Positions 36,477 to 45,205 of a stretch of DNA of 64,000 bases are shown in pieces. Below the pieces are notes generated by a model, which was not told the DNA's origin, ran no database searches, and was given only the letters and a program-made list of their open reading frames with translations. The translations under genes were made by a program, and so were the position numbers. Positions within the stretch are counted from its first letter, which is position 1. Each line of letters begins with the position of its first letter. The stretch comes from Paracoccaceae bacterium (GTDB taxonomy: Bacteria > Pseudomonadota > Alphaproteobacteria > Rhodobacterales > Rhodobacteraceae). The stretch lies in contig JAIXZW010000007.1 in the NCBI GenBank assembly GCA_027489375.1, positions 1-64,000 of the forward strand. Direction: 5' to 3'.

Positions 36477-36520
36477 CGAACTCTGACGCAGAGTTCGGCA
36501 CGGAATTTGCGTCAAATTCC
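36477..36520. repeat. Two adjacent perfect inverted repeats
   Basis: CGAACTCTG (36477-36485) and CAGAGTTCG (36489-36497) flank ACG. GGAATTTG (36502-36509) and CAAATTCC (36513-36520) flank CGT. They sit 3 bases after the pmtA stop. The second uses the same 8-mer arms, in swapped order, as the palindromes at 9493 and 58561. Confidence 0.8.
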
Positions 36521-36523
36521 GCC

Positions 36524-37147
36524 TCAGACCTTTCGCAAACGCAGCAGCGTCATCATGCCAAAGGGTGGCAGATGCGCTTCTTCCACCAGCGTGATGCCCT
36601 TGGTCCCCAGCACGACCTCGCGGCGGAAATCGGAATGCCATCCGATCAGGTTCGCCAAGGGTGCCGCCCACGTCTCAAGGCTCGCCAGAACCCCGGTATC
36701 GCTGTCCTCGCGGGCGAAATGGTTCACGACCAGCAGCGTGCCGCCCGGACGCAGCACGCGCACCATCTCGGCCATCACCCGCTCGGGGTCTGGCACGACC
36801 GACATGATATGCATCGCCGCCACGCTGTCGAAACTGGCATCGGCAAAGCGCATCGCCCGCGCGTCCATCTCGACCAGTTCCTTCACATGGCGCAGGCCAA
36901 GCTCCGCCACCTTTTCCCGCGCCTTCTCCAGCATCTCGGCCGAAGCGTCGATGCCCGTCACCTCGACCCCCGCGCCATATTGCGGCAGCGCAAGGCCGGT
37001 GCCCACGCCGACCTCCAGCACCCGCCCGCCCAGACCGTTCAGCACCGACACCGCACGCCGCCGCCCCGCCCCCGTGACCCGCCCGAAGGTCAGGTCATAG
37101 ATGGGCGCCCAGAGCGCATAGGATTTCCGAACAGCCTGAATATCCAC
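36524..37147 (-). CDS. pmtA: Phosphatidylethanolamine N-methyltransferase, Rhodobacter type
   Basis: This 207-residue SAM methyltransferase has motif I VLEVGVGTGLALP (residues about 43-55), VTGIDASAEMLEKAR, MHIMSVVPDPERVMAEMVRVLRPGG and the lipid-enzyme-specific N-terminus SYALWAPIYDLTFGRVT. It methylates phosphatidylethanolamine toward phosphatidylcholine at the membrane surface. The start is GTG at 37147, immediately after the pssA stop, so the two are coupled. Downstream of psd and pssA it completes a phospholipid head-group operon. Confidence 0.92.
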   Translation of the reverse strand: MDIQAVRKSYALWAPIYDLTFGRVTGAGRRRAVSVLNGLGGRVLEVGVGTGLALPQYGAGVEVTGIDASAEMLEKAREKVAELGLRHVKELVEMDARAMRFADASFDSVAAMHIMSVVPDPERVMAEMVRVLRPGGTLLVVNHFAREDSDTGVLASLETWAAPLANLIGWHSDFRREVVLGTKGITLVEEAHLPPFGMMTLLRLRKV

Positions 37148-37906
37148 TCAACTTGCCTTTCTTTGCGCGGCCTCCCGCCGCCACAGGAACAGGATCGCCA
37201 CCAGATAGGCCACGGCCAGCCCCAGCAGCGTCACCCAAGGATAGGTCAGAAGTGCTGCAACCACTGCCGCCCCCCCGACCAGAATGAACTTCGCGTTCTC
37301 GGCATAGACCGTCACCCGCTTGAGCGAGGGTGTGCGGATGCGGCTGATCATCAGCGCCCCCATCGCCACCATCCACAGCGCGATGGCCGGACCCGGAATC
37401 TTCAGCCCGCCATACCAGCAGAACGAAAGATACATCGGTGCCAGCACCAGCATCGCCCCCGCCGGGCTTGGAACGCCGATAAAGGTCGTGCGTTCCGCAG
37501 GCTCGCCCTCGGCCACCTTGTTGCCCACGTTGAACCGCGCCAGCCGCAGCATGCAGCAGACCGCATAGATCAGCGCCGCAATCCAGCCGAGCGAGGCTTC
37601 CCCGTTCAGTCCCCAGAAATACAGCACCAAGACGGGCGTCACGCCGAAGTTGACGAAATCGCCCAGACTGTCCAACTCCGCCCCGATGGCGCTTTCCGAT
37701 TTCAGGATGCGCGCCAACCGACCGTCCAGCGCATCCAGCGCGGCGGCAAGGCCGATCAGCGCGATGGCCGTGGCATAGCGCCCGTCCACCGCGAAACGGA
37801 TCGCCGTCAGCCCCGAACACAGGCCAAGGATCGACACGAGGTTGGGCAGCAGTTGCAGGATATGCAGCTTGCGCCGTGGCGGAAGGGCATTGTGCGGCGC
37901 GTCCAT
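37148..37906 (-). CDS. pssA: CDP-diacylglycerol-serine O-phosphatidyltransferase
   Basis: PssA makes phosphatidylserine from CDP-diacylglycerol and serine in the inner membrane. The 252-residue protein has the CDP-alcohol phosphotransferase signature DALDGRLAR ... GAELDSLGD (near residues 58-83), FGVTP and multiple membrane helices. The ATG at 37906 is five bases after the psd stop; GAGTGAGG precedes it. Its product feeds Psd encoded just upstream. Confidence 0.95.
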   Translation of the reverse strand: MDAPHNALPPRRKLHILQLLPNLVSILGLCSGLTAIRFAVDGRYATAIALIGLAAALDALDGRLARILKSESAIGAELDSLGDFVNFGVTPVLVLYFWGLNGEASLGWIAALIYAVCCMLRLARFNVGNKVAEGEPAERTTFIGVPSPAGAMLVLAPMYLSFCWYGGLKIPGPAIALWMVAMGALMISRIRTPSLKRVTVYAENAKFILVGGAAVVAALLTYPWVTLLGLAVAYLVAILFLWRREAAQRKAS

Positions 37907-37911
37907 CACCC

Positions 37912-38604
37912 TCACTCCATCCGCGCCATGCGCTGCGGCGCGTCCTGCCCCAGCACCGCGATGACCGTCTCGCCCGCCACGCAATTCTGGCCCAGCGCCA
38001 CCTGCGGCTCCACCCCGTCGGGCAGATAGATGTCAAGCCGCGACCCGAAGCGGATCAGCCCGAACCGCTCGCCCGTGCGCAGTTCCTGCCCCTTGACCGC
38101 AAAGCACAGGATGCGCCGCGCCACCAGACCCGCGATCTGCACCACGGCAATCGACCGCCCGTCCGCCATGTCGATCCGAAGCGAGTTGCGCTCGTTGTCC
38201 ATCGACGCCTTGTCGAGCGAGGCATTGAGGAACTTGCCCGGACGATAGGCAATTTCCGACACCCGCCCCGCAATGGGTGCACGGTTCACATGGCAGTTGA
38301 ACACCGACATGAAGACCGACACCCGCATCAGGGGCGCCGGCCCCATGCCAAGCTCTTCCGGCGGCACCGCCCGTTCGATCAGCGACACGACCCCATCCGC
38401 AGGCGACACCATCAGCCCCGCATTCAGCGGCACGGCGCGCTTCGGGTCGCGGAAGAAATAATAGCACCAGACCGTCAGCCCGACGCCCACCCAGCCCAAC
38501 GGCTCCCACAGCCAGAACAGCACCAGCGTGGCGGCGGCAAAGGCCGCGACGAAACGATACCCCTCGCGGTGCATCGGTTTGAGGAAGGTCTCGAGCATCG
38601 TCAT
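37912..38604 (-). CDS. psd: Phosphatidylserine decarboxylase
   Basis: Psd turns phosphatidylserine into phosphatidylethanolamine with a self-made pyruvoyl group. The 230-residue short-form enzyme (PSD-A type) has two N-terminal membrane segments (about 11-45), HVNRAPIAG, the fold residues SPADGVV, and the cleavage pair Gly-Ser in [13 protein letters not shown] near residue 190. ATG 38604 has GGAG eight bases upstream. It is first in psd-pssA-pmtA. Confidence 0.95.
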   Translation of the reverse strand: MTMLETFLKPMHREGYRFVAAFAAATLVLFWLWEPLGWVGVGLTVWCYYFFRDPKRAVPLNAGLMVSPADGVVSLIERAVPPEELGMGPAPLMRVSVFMSVFNCHVNRAPIAGRVSEIAYRPGKFLNASLDKASMDNERNSLRIDMADGRSIAVVQIAGLVARRILCFAVKGQELRTGERFGLIRFGSRLDIYLPDGVEPQVALGQNCVAGETVIAVLGQDAPQRMARME

Positions 38605-38960
38605 CAGGCTTACTCCGGTTCGGGCGTCGTAACGGCTGCAACCCACACGGGCAACCGGAAACGACGCTTCATCACGAAAAAACGTCAGGCGCTGGTGGCA
38701 CCCGACGGGTTCATGCCGCTAGATAATGCATCGCGCCCCCCACAACCACCCCTGCCCCCTTTGCGTCCTGCCGGAAAAGAAAAGGGGGGCCTTCTGCCCC
38801 CCTCGCGCCCCTGGCGCTCACCCCCCGAGAGTATTTGGGCCAAGGTGAAGCACAAGGTAGAGGGCGCAAGCCGGAGCCGCGCCCTTGCCTCTTTCACACT
38901 GGCTCAAATATCCCGGGGGGTCCGGGGGGCTGCCCCCCCGGCCTTGCGTCGGCGACGGGA
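38605..38960. repeat. Palindromic repeat locus G (head-to-head pair)
   Basis: The 356-base gap between rpoH and psd is largely repeat. The minus core is 38821-38837 (CAAATACTCTCGGGGGG) with terminal G6C/GC6 hairpin near 38781-38800 (loop AGAAG). The plus core is 38905-38920, with a G/C hairpin after it. Flanks CCAAGGTGAAG and CTTTCACACTGG partly pair. No other gene or RNA is seen; the psd promoter must lie near 38610-38680. Confidence 0.8.
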
Positions 38961-39854
38961 TCAGGCCGGAACGACCATCCCCTTGCCCTTGGCAAGCTCG
39001 CGCATCCGCGCCTGCAACTTCTCGAAGGCCCGCACCTCGATCTGGCGGATCCGCTCGCGGCTCACGCCATAGCTTTCCGACAGTTCTTCAAGCGTCACCG
39101 GCGTGTCGGCCAGTCGGCGCTGCATCAGGATATCGCGCTCGCGCTCGTTCAGCACCGAAAACGCCTGCGTCAGCAATTCGCGCCGCGTGTCCAGCTCGTC
39201 GCGCTCGGCATAGGCGCCCGCCTGATCGCTGTCCTCGTCCTCGAGCCAGTCCTGCCACTGGGCCGACCCGTCATCCCCGCCGACCGTGGCGTTGAGCGAG
39301 GCATCCGCCCCCGCCATGCGGCGGTTCATGTCGATGACCTCTTCCTCGGTCACGGACAGGTCCTTCGCGATCTGCGCCACGTTCTCGGGCCGCAGGTCGC
39401 CCTCTTCCAGCGCGCCCAGCTTGGCTTTCGCTTTCCGCAGGTTGAAGAACAGCTTCTTCTGCGCGCTCGTCGTGCCCAGCTTCACAAGGCTCCACGACCG
39501 CAGGATATACTCCTGGATCGACGCCCTGATCCACCACATGGCATAGGTCGCCAGCCGGAAGCCGCGCTCGGGATCGAAACGCTTCACCGCCTGCATCAGC
39601 CCGACATTGGCTTCCGAGATCACCTCGGCCTGCGGCAGGCCATAGCCGCGGTAGCCCATCGCGATCTTGGCCGCCAGACGCAGGTGGCTGGTGACAAGCC
39701 GGTGCGCCGCCCCCGCATCCTCGTGGTCGACCCAGCGCTTGGCCAGCATGTATTCCTCTTCGGGTTCCAACAGCGGAAACTTGCGGATTTCCTGCAAATA
39801 CCGGTTCAAACCCTGTTCCGGGCTCGGTGCCGGAAGATTGGTATAGGTGCTCAT
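38961..39854 (-). CDS. rpoH: RNA polymerase sigma factor RpoH (sigma-32)
   Basis: RpoH directs heat-shock and, in Rhodobacter, singlet-oxygen responses. The 297-residue group 3 sigma factor has region 2 (RLVTSHLRLAAKIAMGYRGYG, FRLATYAMWWIRASIQEYILRSWSLVK), the RpoH box QKKLFFNLRKAK near residue 135, and region 4 with VTLEELSESYGVSRERIRQIE. Rhodobacterales often carry two rpoH copies; sequence alone does not say which this is. ATG 39854 follows GAGAGGGGG. Confidence 0.96.
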   Translation of the reverse strand: MSTYTNLPAPSPEQGLNRYLQEIRKFPLLEPEEEYMLAKRWVDHEDAGAAHRLVTSHLRLAAKIAMGYRGYGLPQAEVISEANVGLMQAVKRFDPERGFRLATYAMWWIRASIQEYILRSWSLVKLGTTSAQKKLFFNLRKAKAKLGALEEGDLRPENVAQIAKDLSVTEEEVIDMNRRMAGADASLNATVGGDDGSAQWQDWLEDEDSDQAGAYAERDELDTRRELLTQAFSVLNERERDILMQRRLADTPVTLEELSESYGVSRERIRQIEVRAFEKLQARMRELAKGKGMVVPA

Positions 39855-39906
39855 CTGTCGCCCCCTCTCTGCCCCCGGCCTCATCGAAGCACCGGCGGGA
39901 CCCGCT

Positions 39907-39935
39907 AAGTTAGGAAAGCACGGCTTCGCTTGCAA
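39907..39935 (-). promoter_or_regulatory. Candidate promoter of rpoH
   Basis: On the minus strand TTGCAA (39935-39930) and TAACTT (39912-39907) are 17 bases apart. Read one base earlier, the same stretch gives CTTGCA-N17-CTAACTTA, which resembles RpoH-type promoters and would allow self-activation. The start point is near 39900, about 45 bases before the start codon. Confidence 0.45.
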
Positions 39936-40112
39936 GCCCGCCGCGTCCTTCCTCCTTTTAACGCCACATGGTTACGATTCCGTTGCGACCCAAGGCCCGC
40001 CCGGGTGCGTTCACGCACATGTCAGCCATTGTTTCAGCAGTCGCGGCGCTGTTTGCGCCGGACAACGCGCCCGACACCGCTTCGAAAACCCCGCAAAAGC
40101 CGCGGCGTTCCC

Positions 40113-41168
40113 TCAGACCCCCGCTTCCAGCGCCGCGACCAGGGCTTCCATGTCGGGCGGAAGCGGAGCCTCGAACTCAAGCACCTCGCCCGTCACCGGA
40201 TGCTCGAAGCCGAGGGTCGCCGCATGCAGCGCCTGCCGCGGAAAGGCGTTGCCAAGCGCCGCCGCCGCCTCTCCCACCACCTTGGGCGACAGGCGCCGCT
40301 TGCCACCATAGGTCTGATCCCCAAGCAGCCCATGCCCCGCATGGGCCATGTGCACGCGGATCTGATGCGTCCGCCCTGTTTCCAGCCAGCACTCCACCAG
40401 CGCCGCCCCACCCATCGCCTGCCGCCCGCCGAAGCTGTCCAGCACCCGCGCCCGCGTCACCGCATGCCGCCCCGCGCCATCCCAGACCACCGCCTGCCGC
40501 TGCCGGTCCGTCTTGTGCCGCGCCAATCCCGTGGCGATCTTCACAATCCCGCCGGATTCGAACGTGACCCCCTTCGTCCCCCGCAAGCGCGGGTCCGCCG
40601 CATCCGGCGTGCCGTGGACGAGCGCGATGTAATGGCGCGTCACCGAATGGTCCTCGAACTGCCGCGCAAGGCCGTGATGCGCGCGGTCCGTCTTGGCCAC
40701 CACCAGAAGCCCCGTCGTATCCTTGTCGATCCGGTGCACGATCCCCGGCCGCTTCTCGCCGCCGATCCCCGACAGCGTATCCCCGCAATGGTGCAGCAGC
40801 GCGTTGACCAGCGTCCCGCTGGGCGAGCCGGGAGCCGGATGCACCACCATCCCCACCGGCTTGTCGATCACGATCAGCTCCGCATCCTCGTAGACGACGA
40901 CGAGGGGAATATCCTCGGGCCGCGCGTCATATTCCTCGGCCTCGGCCAGCCGCAGGGTAAAGACCTGCCCTTCGGCGACCTTGGTCTTGGGGTCCGTCAC
41001 CGCCACGTCGCCAAGAAAGACATCTCCCTCGGCGATCATCTTCATCAGACGCGACCGCGACAGTGCCGCTTCCTCTGGCACCTCGCGCGCGAGCGCCTTA
41101 TCAAGACGGTCGGGCGGGTTCTCCCCGATCACCACGGTCAAAAGGGCCGTCTCGGAAAGGGCAGACAT
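40113..41168 (-). CDS. RluA-family pseudouridine synthase
   Basis: This 351-residue RluA/RluD-type enzyme converts uridines in rRNA to pseudouridine. It has an S4-like N-terminal domain (RLDKALAREVPEEAALSRSRLMKMIAEGDV) and a catalytic domain with HRIDKDTTGLLVVAK, holding the catalytic Asp in HRIDKDT, and ETGRTHQIRVHMAHAGHGLLGDQTYGG. RluD-like (23S rRNA 1911/1915/1917) is the best guess. Its start codon overlaps, on the opposite strand, that of the divergent DUF6476 gene. Confidence 0.92.
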   Translation of the reverse strand: MSALSETALLTVVIGENPPDRLDKALAREVPEEAALSRSRLMKMIAEGDVFLGDVAVTDPKTKVAEGQVFTLRLAEAEEYDARPEDIPLVVVYEDAELIVIDKPVGMVVHPAPGSPSGTLVNALLHHCGDTLSGIGGEKRPGIVHRIDKDTTGLLVVAKTDRAHHGLARQFEDHSVTRHYIALVHGTPDAADPRLRGTKGVTFESGGIVKIATGLARHKTDRQRQAVVWDGAGRHAVTRARVLDSFGGRQAMGGAALVECWLETGRTHQIRVHMAHAGHGLLGDQTYGGKRRLSPKVVGEAAAALGNAFPRQALHAATLGFEHPVTGEVLEFEAPLPPDMEALVAALEAGV

Positions 41169-41475
41169 GGACGGCGACATGGACGGTGCTCCGCAGATGG
41201 CCCGGCTTCCCGCAGGGCTGAGGTTTCTCAAGGCGCTCGTGATCCTGCTTCTGGTCACGATGATCGCGGGTGTCATAACGATCACCACCGTGCTTGTCAC
41301 CCGAATGCCGGACGGCAACGCCATTCCCCTGCCCGAATCCCTCACCCTGCCCCAAGGGGCCAAGGCGCAATCCTTCACCCTCGGCCCCGATTACATGGTG
41401 ATCACCACCGAAGACCGCCGCATCCTGATCTATGGCCGCGACGGCACCTTCCGCAAATCCCTGCCGCTCGACTGA
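41167..41475 (+). CDS. DUF6476 family small membrane protein
   Basis: This 102-residue protein has one helix (about 22-45, FLKALVILLLVTMIAGVITITTVLV) and a short beta-rich tail (SFTLGPDYMVITTEDRRILIYGRDGTFRKSLPL) that looks like a single blade of a propeller. It matches the DUF6476 pattern of Rhodobacterales, function unknown. ATG 41167 was chosen because AAAGGG lies six bases upstream; starts at 41179 or 41197 are possible and would remove the overlap with the pseudouridine synthase. Confidence 0.75.
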   Translation: MDGDMDGAPQMARLPAGLRFLKALVILLLVTMIAGVITITTVLVTRMPDGNAIPLPESLTLPQGAKAQSFTLGPDYMVITTEDRRILIYGRDGTFRKSLPLD

Positions 41476-41478
41476 CCG

Positions 41479-42102
41479 CTACCCCGCCAGCACGCCCGCC
41501 AGCACGCTCGCCAGCACGGGCCAGAGCGACGCGACGAGCAGACCCGCCATCACAAGGTTGTACAGCCTGAGCCGCCGCGCATCGGTCAGCAGCCGCGCCA
41601 CCTCTTGGCCCAGTACGGTCCAGACCGAAACCGAAGGCAGGTTGATACAGGCAAAGACCAGCGCCACCAGCGCCATGACCCACGCCCCCGTCCCGATCGC
41701 GCCTGCGTAAACCGTGGTCGCGGTCAGCGCCATCGCCCATGCCTTGGGGTTCACCCATTGGAACGCCGCCGCCTGCCAGAACGAGAACGGCTTCCCCGAC
41801 TCCCGCGCCTCGGGCGCCGCCGCCCGCGCGATCTTCCACGCCAGCCACAGCATATAGGCGACCGCCGCCCCCTTCAGCGCGACCGCCAGCGCAGGTAAGG
41901 CCACAAAGACCCCGCCGATCCCGAGGCCCACCAGAAACACCATGACCGAATGGCCGACGCTGATCCCCAGCATATGCGGCACCGTCCGCCGGAAGCCGTA
42001 ATTCGCCCCCGAAGCCATCAGCATCATGTTGTTCGGCCCCGGCGTGACCGAGGTGACAAAGGCGAACCCCGCCAACGCCAGCACCGCATCCAGATGTTCC
42101 AA
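41479..42102 (-). CDS. LysE/RhtB-family amino acid exporter
   Basis: This 207-residue, six-helix inner-membrane exporter has the family signature FVTSVTPGPNNMMLMASGANYGFRRTVPHMLGISVGHS near the N-terminus and FQWVNPKAWAMAL in the middle. The substrate is probably an amino acid such as threonine, homoserine or lysine. The start is taken as TTG 42102 with GAAGGGG five bases upstream; no ATG precedes the signature in a suitable place. It converges with the DUF6476 gene three bases away. Confidence 0.87.
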   Translation of the reverse strand: MEHLDAVLALAGFAFVTSVTPGPNNMMLMASGANYGFRRTVPHMLGISVGHSVMVFLVGLGIGGVFVALPALAVALKGAAVAYMLWLAWKIARAAAPEARESGKPFSFWQAAAFQWVNPKAWAMALTATTVYAGAIGTGAWVMALVALVFACINLPSVSVWTVLGQEVARLLTDARRLRLYNLVMAGLLVASLWPVLASVLAGVLAG

Positions 42103-42183
42103 AACTGCCCCTTCCGCCTTGCCCCGATGCCCGAAGCACCGCCAGCCCCCAAAGCCGGCCCCGCCTGCCCCCGCCGCAGCGGG

Positions 42184-42311
42184 GTGTTTTGCACCCCCCG
42201 CACCCCCCGCAGGATATTTGGGGCAAGAGGAAGACCAGCCCGCTTCCTCTCGCCTCAAATATCCTCGGGGGGTGAGCCGTCGAAGACGGCGAGGGGGGCA
42301 GACGGCCCCCC
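42184..42311. repeat. Palindromic repeat locus H (head-to-head pair)
   Basis: The minus core is 42203-42220 and the plus core 42256-42272. Flanks GGGGCAAGAGGAAG and CTTCCTCTCGCCTC pair around a short centre. The plus half continues with GCCGTC/GACGGC and the hairpin GGGGGGC-AGACG-GCCCCCC. It fills most of the gap between the VOC and LysE genes. Confidence 0.87.
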
Positions 42312-42354
42312 TTTGCTCCGCCCGAAAGATGAATGCCGCGTCAACCTGAGCGCG

Positions 42355-42380
42355 CCTGCGTCTGCATCACCTGTGCATTC
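42355..42380. repeat. Second copy of the 26-bp motif near 17119
   Basis: The segment begins CCTGCGTCTGCATCA and continues CCTGTGCATTC. It matches 17119-17144 except for a few positions (GG for CC, and near the end). Both copies lie in the 3' flank of a minus-strand gene. Confidence 0.6.
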
Positions 42381-42398
42381 CGGCAGGCAAAAGCCGCA

Positions 42399-42812
42399 TC
42401 AATGCGCAAAAACCCCCTCCATCGTCGGAAATCCCTTGAATTCCAGCGGGTTGCCGGAGGGATCGCGGAAGAACATGGTCCATTGCTCCCCGACCTCGCC
42501 CTTGAACCGGACCGAAGGCTCCAGCTCGAACTCCGTTCCCGAAGTCTTAACCCTTTCGGCCAGCGCCTCCCATTCCGGCAGCAGCAGCACCACCCCGAAA
42601 TGCGGCATCGGCACCTGATGCGCGCCGACCTTTCCGGTCCGCGCATTGGCGAAAGGCTCGCCCAGATGCAGGCTCAACTGATGGCCGAAGAAATCGAAAT
42701 CTACCCATGTCGGCGCCGACCGCCCCTCGGCACAGCCAAGGATTCCGCCATAGAATCCACGGGCTTCGTCAAGATCCCTCACATGCAGCGCAAGGTGGAA
42801 CGGCGTCAGCAT
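42399..42812 (-). CDS. VOC-family (glyoxalase/bleomycin-resistance fold) protein
   Basis: This 137-residue protein has two beta-alpha-beta-beta-beta modules: FHLALHVRDLDEARGFYGGILGC at the start and HFGVVLLLPEWEALAERV then MFFRDPSGNPLEFKGF. Probable metal ligands are His7, a middle His (HFGV) and the Glu in LEFK. The family covers lyases, dioxygenases and resistance proteins, so no reaction can be assigned. Confidence 0.87.
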   Translation of the reverse strand: MLTPFHLALHVRDLDEARGFYGGILGCAEGRSAPTWVDFDFFGHQLSLHLGEPFANARTGKVGAHQVPMPHFGVVLLLPEWEALAERVKTSGTEFELEPSVRFKGEVGEQWTMFFRDPSGNPLEFKGFPTMEGVFAH

Positions 42813-43000
42813 CCCTGTCTCTCCCCCATCCGGTCGCGAGGAAGGCTACACCTGCCAGCCCCCCGCGCAAGGGAAAGACCCCCCCGACCGCAGCCGCGAC
42901 AAAAGAACCCGCTCCCCTTTCGCGCACGCACCCTTGCAGACCCTTCCCAAACGCCCTGCGCCTGCCTAGCATCGCGCCAGATTTAACCGGAGTTAAGCCC

Positions 43001-44287
43001 ATGACCACAGACCGTCCCCTCGGCTTCGACACCCTCGCCATCCACGCCGGAACCGCCCCCGACCCCGCCACCGGCGCGCGTCAGGTGCCGATCTACCAGA
43101 CCACGGCTTACGTCTTCCGCGATGCCGACCACGCCGCGAAACTCTTTAACTTGCAAGAGGTTGGCTACATCTACTCGCGCCTGACCAACCCCACCGTCTC
43201 GGCCCTTGCGAACCGCGTCTGCGCGCTCGAAGGCGGGGCGGGGGCGATCTGCTGCTCCTCGGGCCATGCCGCGCAGATCATGGCGCTCTTCCCGCTGATG
43301 GGTCCGGGGCGCAACATCATCGCCTCCACCCGTCTTTACGGCGGCACCGTCACCCAGTTCAGCCAGACCATCAAACGCTTCGGCTGGTCGGCCAAATTCG
43401 TCGACTTCGACGACCTCGCCGCACTCGAGGCCGCGGTGGACGATGACACCCGCGCCATCTTCTGCGAATCCATCGCGAATCCGGGGGGTTACATCACCGA
43501 CCTCGACGCCGTGGCAGGGGTTGCGAACAAGGTGGGCCTGCCGCTGATCGTCGACAACACCTCCGCCTCGCCCTACCTCTGCCGACCCATCGAACATGGC
43601 GCGACCATCGTCGTCCATTCGGCGACCAAATACCTCACCGGCAACGGCACGGTGACGGGCGGGGTCGTGGTGGATTCGGGCAAGTTCGACTGGTCCGCCT
43701 CGGGCAAGTTCCCCTCGCTCTCGGAACCCGAACCCGCCTATCACGGCCTGACCTTCCACCCCACTTTGGGCGCGATGGCCTTCACCTTCCACTCCATCGC
43801 CATCGGCCTGCGCGACCTTGGCATGACCATGAACCCGCAAGGCGCGCATTACACGTTGATGGGGATCGAGACGCTGTCCCTGCGGATGCAGCGCCATGTG
43901 GAGAACGCCGCCAAGGTCGCGGAATGGCTGGAAAAACACCCCAAGGTCAAAGCCGTGACCTATGCGGGCCTGCCCTCCTCGCCTTACGCCCACCGCGTCC
44001 CGCGCATCACGCCCAAGGGGGCGGGCGCGCTCTTCACCTTCGCGCTCAAGGGCGGGTATGAGTCCTGCGTCAAGCTGATCGACAGCCTCAAGCTCTTCAG
44101 CCACGTGGCGAACCTTGGCGACACGCGCAGCCTTGTGATCCACTCGGCCTCCACCACCCATCGCCAACTGTCCGAGGAACAGCAGATCAGGGCGGGCGCC
44201 GCGCCCGATGTGGTCCGCGTCTCCATCGGGATCGAGGATGTGGCCGACATCATCGCCGACCTTGAACAGGCGCTGGCAAAGGTCTGA
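43001..44287 (+). CDS. metY: O-acetylhomoserine sulfhydrylase
   Basis: This 428-residue PLP enzyme of the Cys/Met family makes homocysteine from O-acetylhomoserine and sulfide. The motifs are YIYSRLTNPTVSAL, SSGHAAQIMAL, the PLP lysine Lys210 in HSATKYLTGNGTV, and the C-terminal SIGIEDVADIIADLEQAL. Length fits MetY better than the roughly 400-residue MetZ. GGAG lies in the loop of a small hairpin (TTTAAC/GTTAAG, about 42982-42997) just before the ATG. Confidence 0.93.
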   Translation: MTTDRPLGFDTLAIHAGTAPDPATGARQVPIYQTTAYVFRDADHAAKLFNLQEVGYIYSRLTNPTVSALANRVCALEGGAGAICCSSGHAAQIMALFPLMGPGRNIIASTRLYGGTVTQFSQTIKRFGWSAKFVDFDDLAALEAAVDDDTRAIFCESIANPGGYITDLDAVAGVANKVGLPLIVDNTSASPYLCRPIEHGATIVVHSATKYLTGNGTVTGGVVVDSGKFDWSASGKFPSLSEPEPAYHGLTFHPTLGAMAFTFHSIAIGLRDLGMTMNPQGAHYTLMGIETLSLRMQRHVENAAKVAEWLEKHPKVKAVTYAGLPSSPYAHRVPRITPKGAGALFTFALKGGYESCVKLIDSLKLFSHVANLGDTRSLVIHSASTTHRQLSEEQQIRAGAAPDVVRVSIGIEDVADIIADLEQALAKV

Positions 44288-44298
44288 TGCGCAAAGAA

Positions 44299-44322
44299 AA
44301 AGGGGGGCGAGTGCCCCCCTTT
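44299..44322. terminator. Bidirectional terminator between metY and the SIMPL gene
   Basis: AAAGGGGGGC/GCCCCCCTTT forms a 10-bp stem with loop GAGT. The minus-strand side continues TTCTTTGC, which also suits the converging gene. Confidence 0.8.
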
Positions 44323-44342
44323 CGATCCTGCGGCCACGCGGG

Positions 44343-45044
44343 TTACTGCGCGATCTCGAAGGTGATCGTCACACTCGCCGTCAACCCGACCTCGCCCGCC
44401 GCGACAGGCACGGCATCCGCTGCTGCCTCGGCCATCCGGTACATCGGCATGGGTCCGGGATTGTATCCCCCGCTCTCGCTCATCGACACGATCCGCCCGA
44501 GCTTGACCCCTGCCGCACCGACCAGCAATTCCGCCCGCGCCTTGGCCTTCTGGACGGCATCCACCCGCGCCTTGTTCATCGCGGGTTCGGGATCGTCCAG
44601 CCCGAAGCTGATCCCGTTCAGCGTGTTGGCCCCGTCTCCGATGGCCGCATCAAGAATACCGCCAAGCTTGGCAAGCTCACGCACCCGCAGCGTCAACTGG
44701 TTCGACGCGACATAGCCCGTGATCTTGGCAGGCTGGCTTGCATCCGGCTGCTGCCAGTTCGGGTTCAGCGACAGGTTCGACGTCTGCACGTCCCGATCCT
44801 CGATCCCGGCGGCCTTGATCCGCTCCATCACCGCCGTCAGCGCCGCCGAATTGGCCTCCATCGCCACGGCCGCCGTCTCGCCCGTCGTGGTAACGCCCAG
44901 CGAGACGGTGGCAAGGTCCGGTGCGGCCTGCACCTGCCCTTCGCCAGTCACCGTAATCGTCGCCGGAACGACCTCGGCATCGGCCAGAACGGGCTGCGCG
45001 AAAGGCAGGAACAGGGCCAACCCAAGGACAGGAAGATAGCGCAT
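44343..45044 (-). CDS. SIMPL (DUF541) domain periplasmic protein
   Basis: This 233-residue secreted protein has a signal peptide (1-22, VLGLALFLPFAQPVLAD) followed by a SIMPL domain: ITVTGEGQVQAAPDLATVSLGVTTTGETAAVAMEAN, then NLSLNPNWQ and KARAELLVGAAGVKLGRIVSMSE. Relatives form ring-shaped oligomers and are linked to oxidative-stress tolerance, but the mechanism is unclear. The start has AAGAGGAG upstream. Confidence 0.88.
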   Translation of the reverse strand: MRYLPVLGLALFLPFAQPVLADAEVVPATITVTGEGQVQAAPDLATVSLGVTTTGETAAVAMEANSAALTAVMERIKAAGIEDRDVQTSNLSLNPNWQQPDASQPAKITGYVASNQLTLRVRELAKLGGILDAAIGDGANTLNGISFGLDDPEPAMNKARVDAVQKAKARAELLVGAAGVKLGRIVSMSESGGYNPGPMPMYRMAEAAADAVPVAAGEVGLTASVTITFEIAQ

Positions 45045-45205
45045 TTCGGTCACTCCTCTTTTGGATGCACAATGGCGCGCCAAAGGCGCAGCGGACAAGC
45101 GGCGAAGCCGCCTTTTCCTTCCCTTCGGCGAAAAGCTGCTGTAACTGGAATCCGACCCTCGGCGGCACGTTTCCGCAAATCCGCAACCTGTGCTAGACCC
45201 AAGTA

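Noticed and set aside
42980..43000. SAM-II-like riboswitch before metY
   Set aside because: The sequence GATTTAACCGGAGTTAAG recalls the motif, but the second stem, the pseudoknot partner and the spacing to the ATG are missing. Only a small hairpin around the ribosome site remains.
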